From Numida meleagris (Eukaryota > Chordata > Aves > Galliformes > Numididae), in the NCBI RefSeq assembly GCF_002078875.1, contig NC_034414.1:12838355-12902354 (forward strand): a stretch of DNA of 64,000 bases. Direction: 5' to 3'. Of this stretch, positions 63,421 to 64,000 are shown piece by piece; positions within the stretch are counted from its first letter, which is position 1; every line of letters starts with the position of its first letter. The translations under genes and the position numbers were made by a program. Below the pieces are notes generated by a model. The model made no database searches, was not told the origin of the DNA, and worked only from the letters and a program-made list of their open reading frames with translations.

Positions 63421-64000
63421 TTTACCTCTTCAGGAAACCCACTTAAGACAAAATATCTCCTCCTTGGACAAAATTAGGTCAGACTCCAGTCACTGACACA
63501 GAACCACACGGATGCTCTGGACTAGAAAAGGCAACTTCAAGCTCAGCCTTCAGAGACTCAGACATGTGAATAGTTCTGCTGTACTACTAAGAAGTGTGAA
63601 ATGTTTCAGTATCTAAAGACAAACAAGAAAATGATGTGCAAGATCAGTCTCCTCAGAGAAGTAAATCTCTACTTTGAGACCTACCTTGAGAAGAGGGAAA
63701 CTGATGTCTTACGGAGAAGGAAGTATCTGGCTGTGAGGAATGCTATGAATTCAATAGCACTGTTCGTGTTTGGTTTTAGTTTGTTGTGTGGGGGTTTTTA
63801 TCTGGAGCATGGCCTCCAGAGAGAAAGACAAAACTGAAAGTGAAGATCCTTTTCTATCTCCACTTGCTTTGCTGCAGTCAGCCTACAAGCTGTGGAATAT
63901 ACCTTGGGTAAGAATCAGCAGTACTAAACTCTAGGACTCACTGGCCTGCTAACAGACATCTGCGTGACTAAAGGCCAGTGGAAGGAACCCAACACACGGA
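63421..64000. other. Right-edge stretch, no gene recognised
   Basis: It contains a 78-codon plus open frame (63,601-63,837) with a basic stretch and a hydrophobic stretch (SIALFVFGFSLLCGGFYL). I cannot match it to a family and saw no splice or promoter support. It is recorded as unexplained, probably chance. Confidence 0.45.

Noticed and set aside
63601..63837. A 78-codon plus frame with a basic part and a hydrophobic segment.
   Set aside because: No family match, no splice signals or promoter, and it is within the length expected by chance in this AT-rich DNA.
1..64000. CRISPR arrays, tRNA or rRNA genes, bacterial operons or phage-like gene clusters.
   Set aside because: None seen; sequence is interspersed-repeat-rich vertebrate DNA with spliced exons.

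Overview
This is vertebrate nuclear DNA, almost certainly from a bird and probably a galliform. Several copies of the chicken-repeat-1 (CR1) LINE family are present, recognisable by their 3' ends (ATTCTATG-type repeats, AGATGATCTTTAAGGTCC-like core). There is also an old hAT/Charlie-type DNA transposon and an LTR-like repeat. Coding DNA is sparse and split by introns with GT/AG borders, and there are no operons or bacterial signals. Most of the longer open frames are chance frames.

The left third (about 1-22,350) holds one recognisable gene on the minus strand: PTPN5, the striatal-enriched protein tyrosine phosphatase STEP. I resolved nine coding exons (22,350-22,184; 21,630-21,511; 19,719-19,636; 15,953-15,715; 12,495-12,306; 9,391-9,307; 5,111-5,032; 4,564-4,427; 1,197-1,087). 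Their splice phases fit exactly, giving one uninterrupted frame of 404 codons. The exons cover the N-terminal membrane segments of the STEP61 type, the PKA-site/RRQSVSRQPSF region, the kinase interaction motif (KIM), the kinase specificity sequence (KIS) and the first half of the phosphatase domain, up to a ...RLRLITLK junction. The WPD loop, the catalytic Cys loop and the C-terminus lie beyond base 1. The first coding exon was not found.

The rest (about 22,400-64,000) shows no convincing coding exon and is either 5' intron or upstream DNA of PTPN5. It is populated by repeats. CR1 3' ends lie at 30.3, 42.9, 45.3, 48.2 and 53.0 kb. A 2.1-kb broken hAT element with clear transposase remnants lies at 45.8-47.9 kb, and a short internally deleted copy of the same family at 32.7-33.5 kb. 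An LTR-like repeat lies at 36.2-36.7 kb. A nested 14/28-bp tandem repeat (34.2 kb), a perfect 24-bp palindromic microsatellite (34.6 kb), a 24-base poly-T run (37.2 kb) and a purine tract (63.4 kb) complete the picture.

I found no evidence for a novel multi-gene system. The points most worth checking are the unusual N-terminal exon of this PTPN5, which appears to lack the proline-rich stretch of mammalian STEP61, and the pair of full-length and internally deleted hAT relics.
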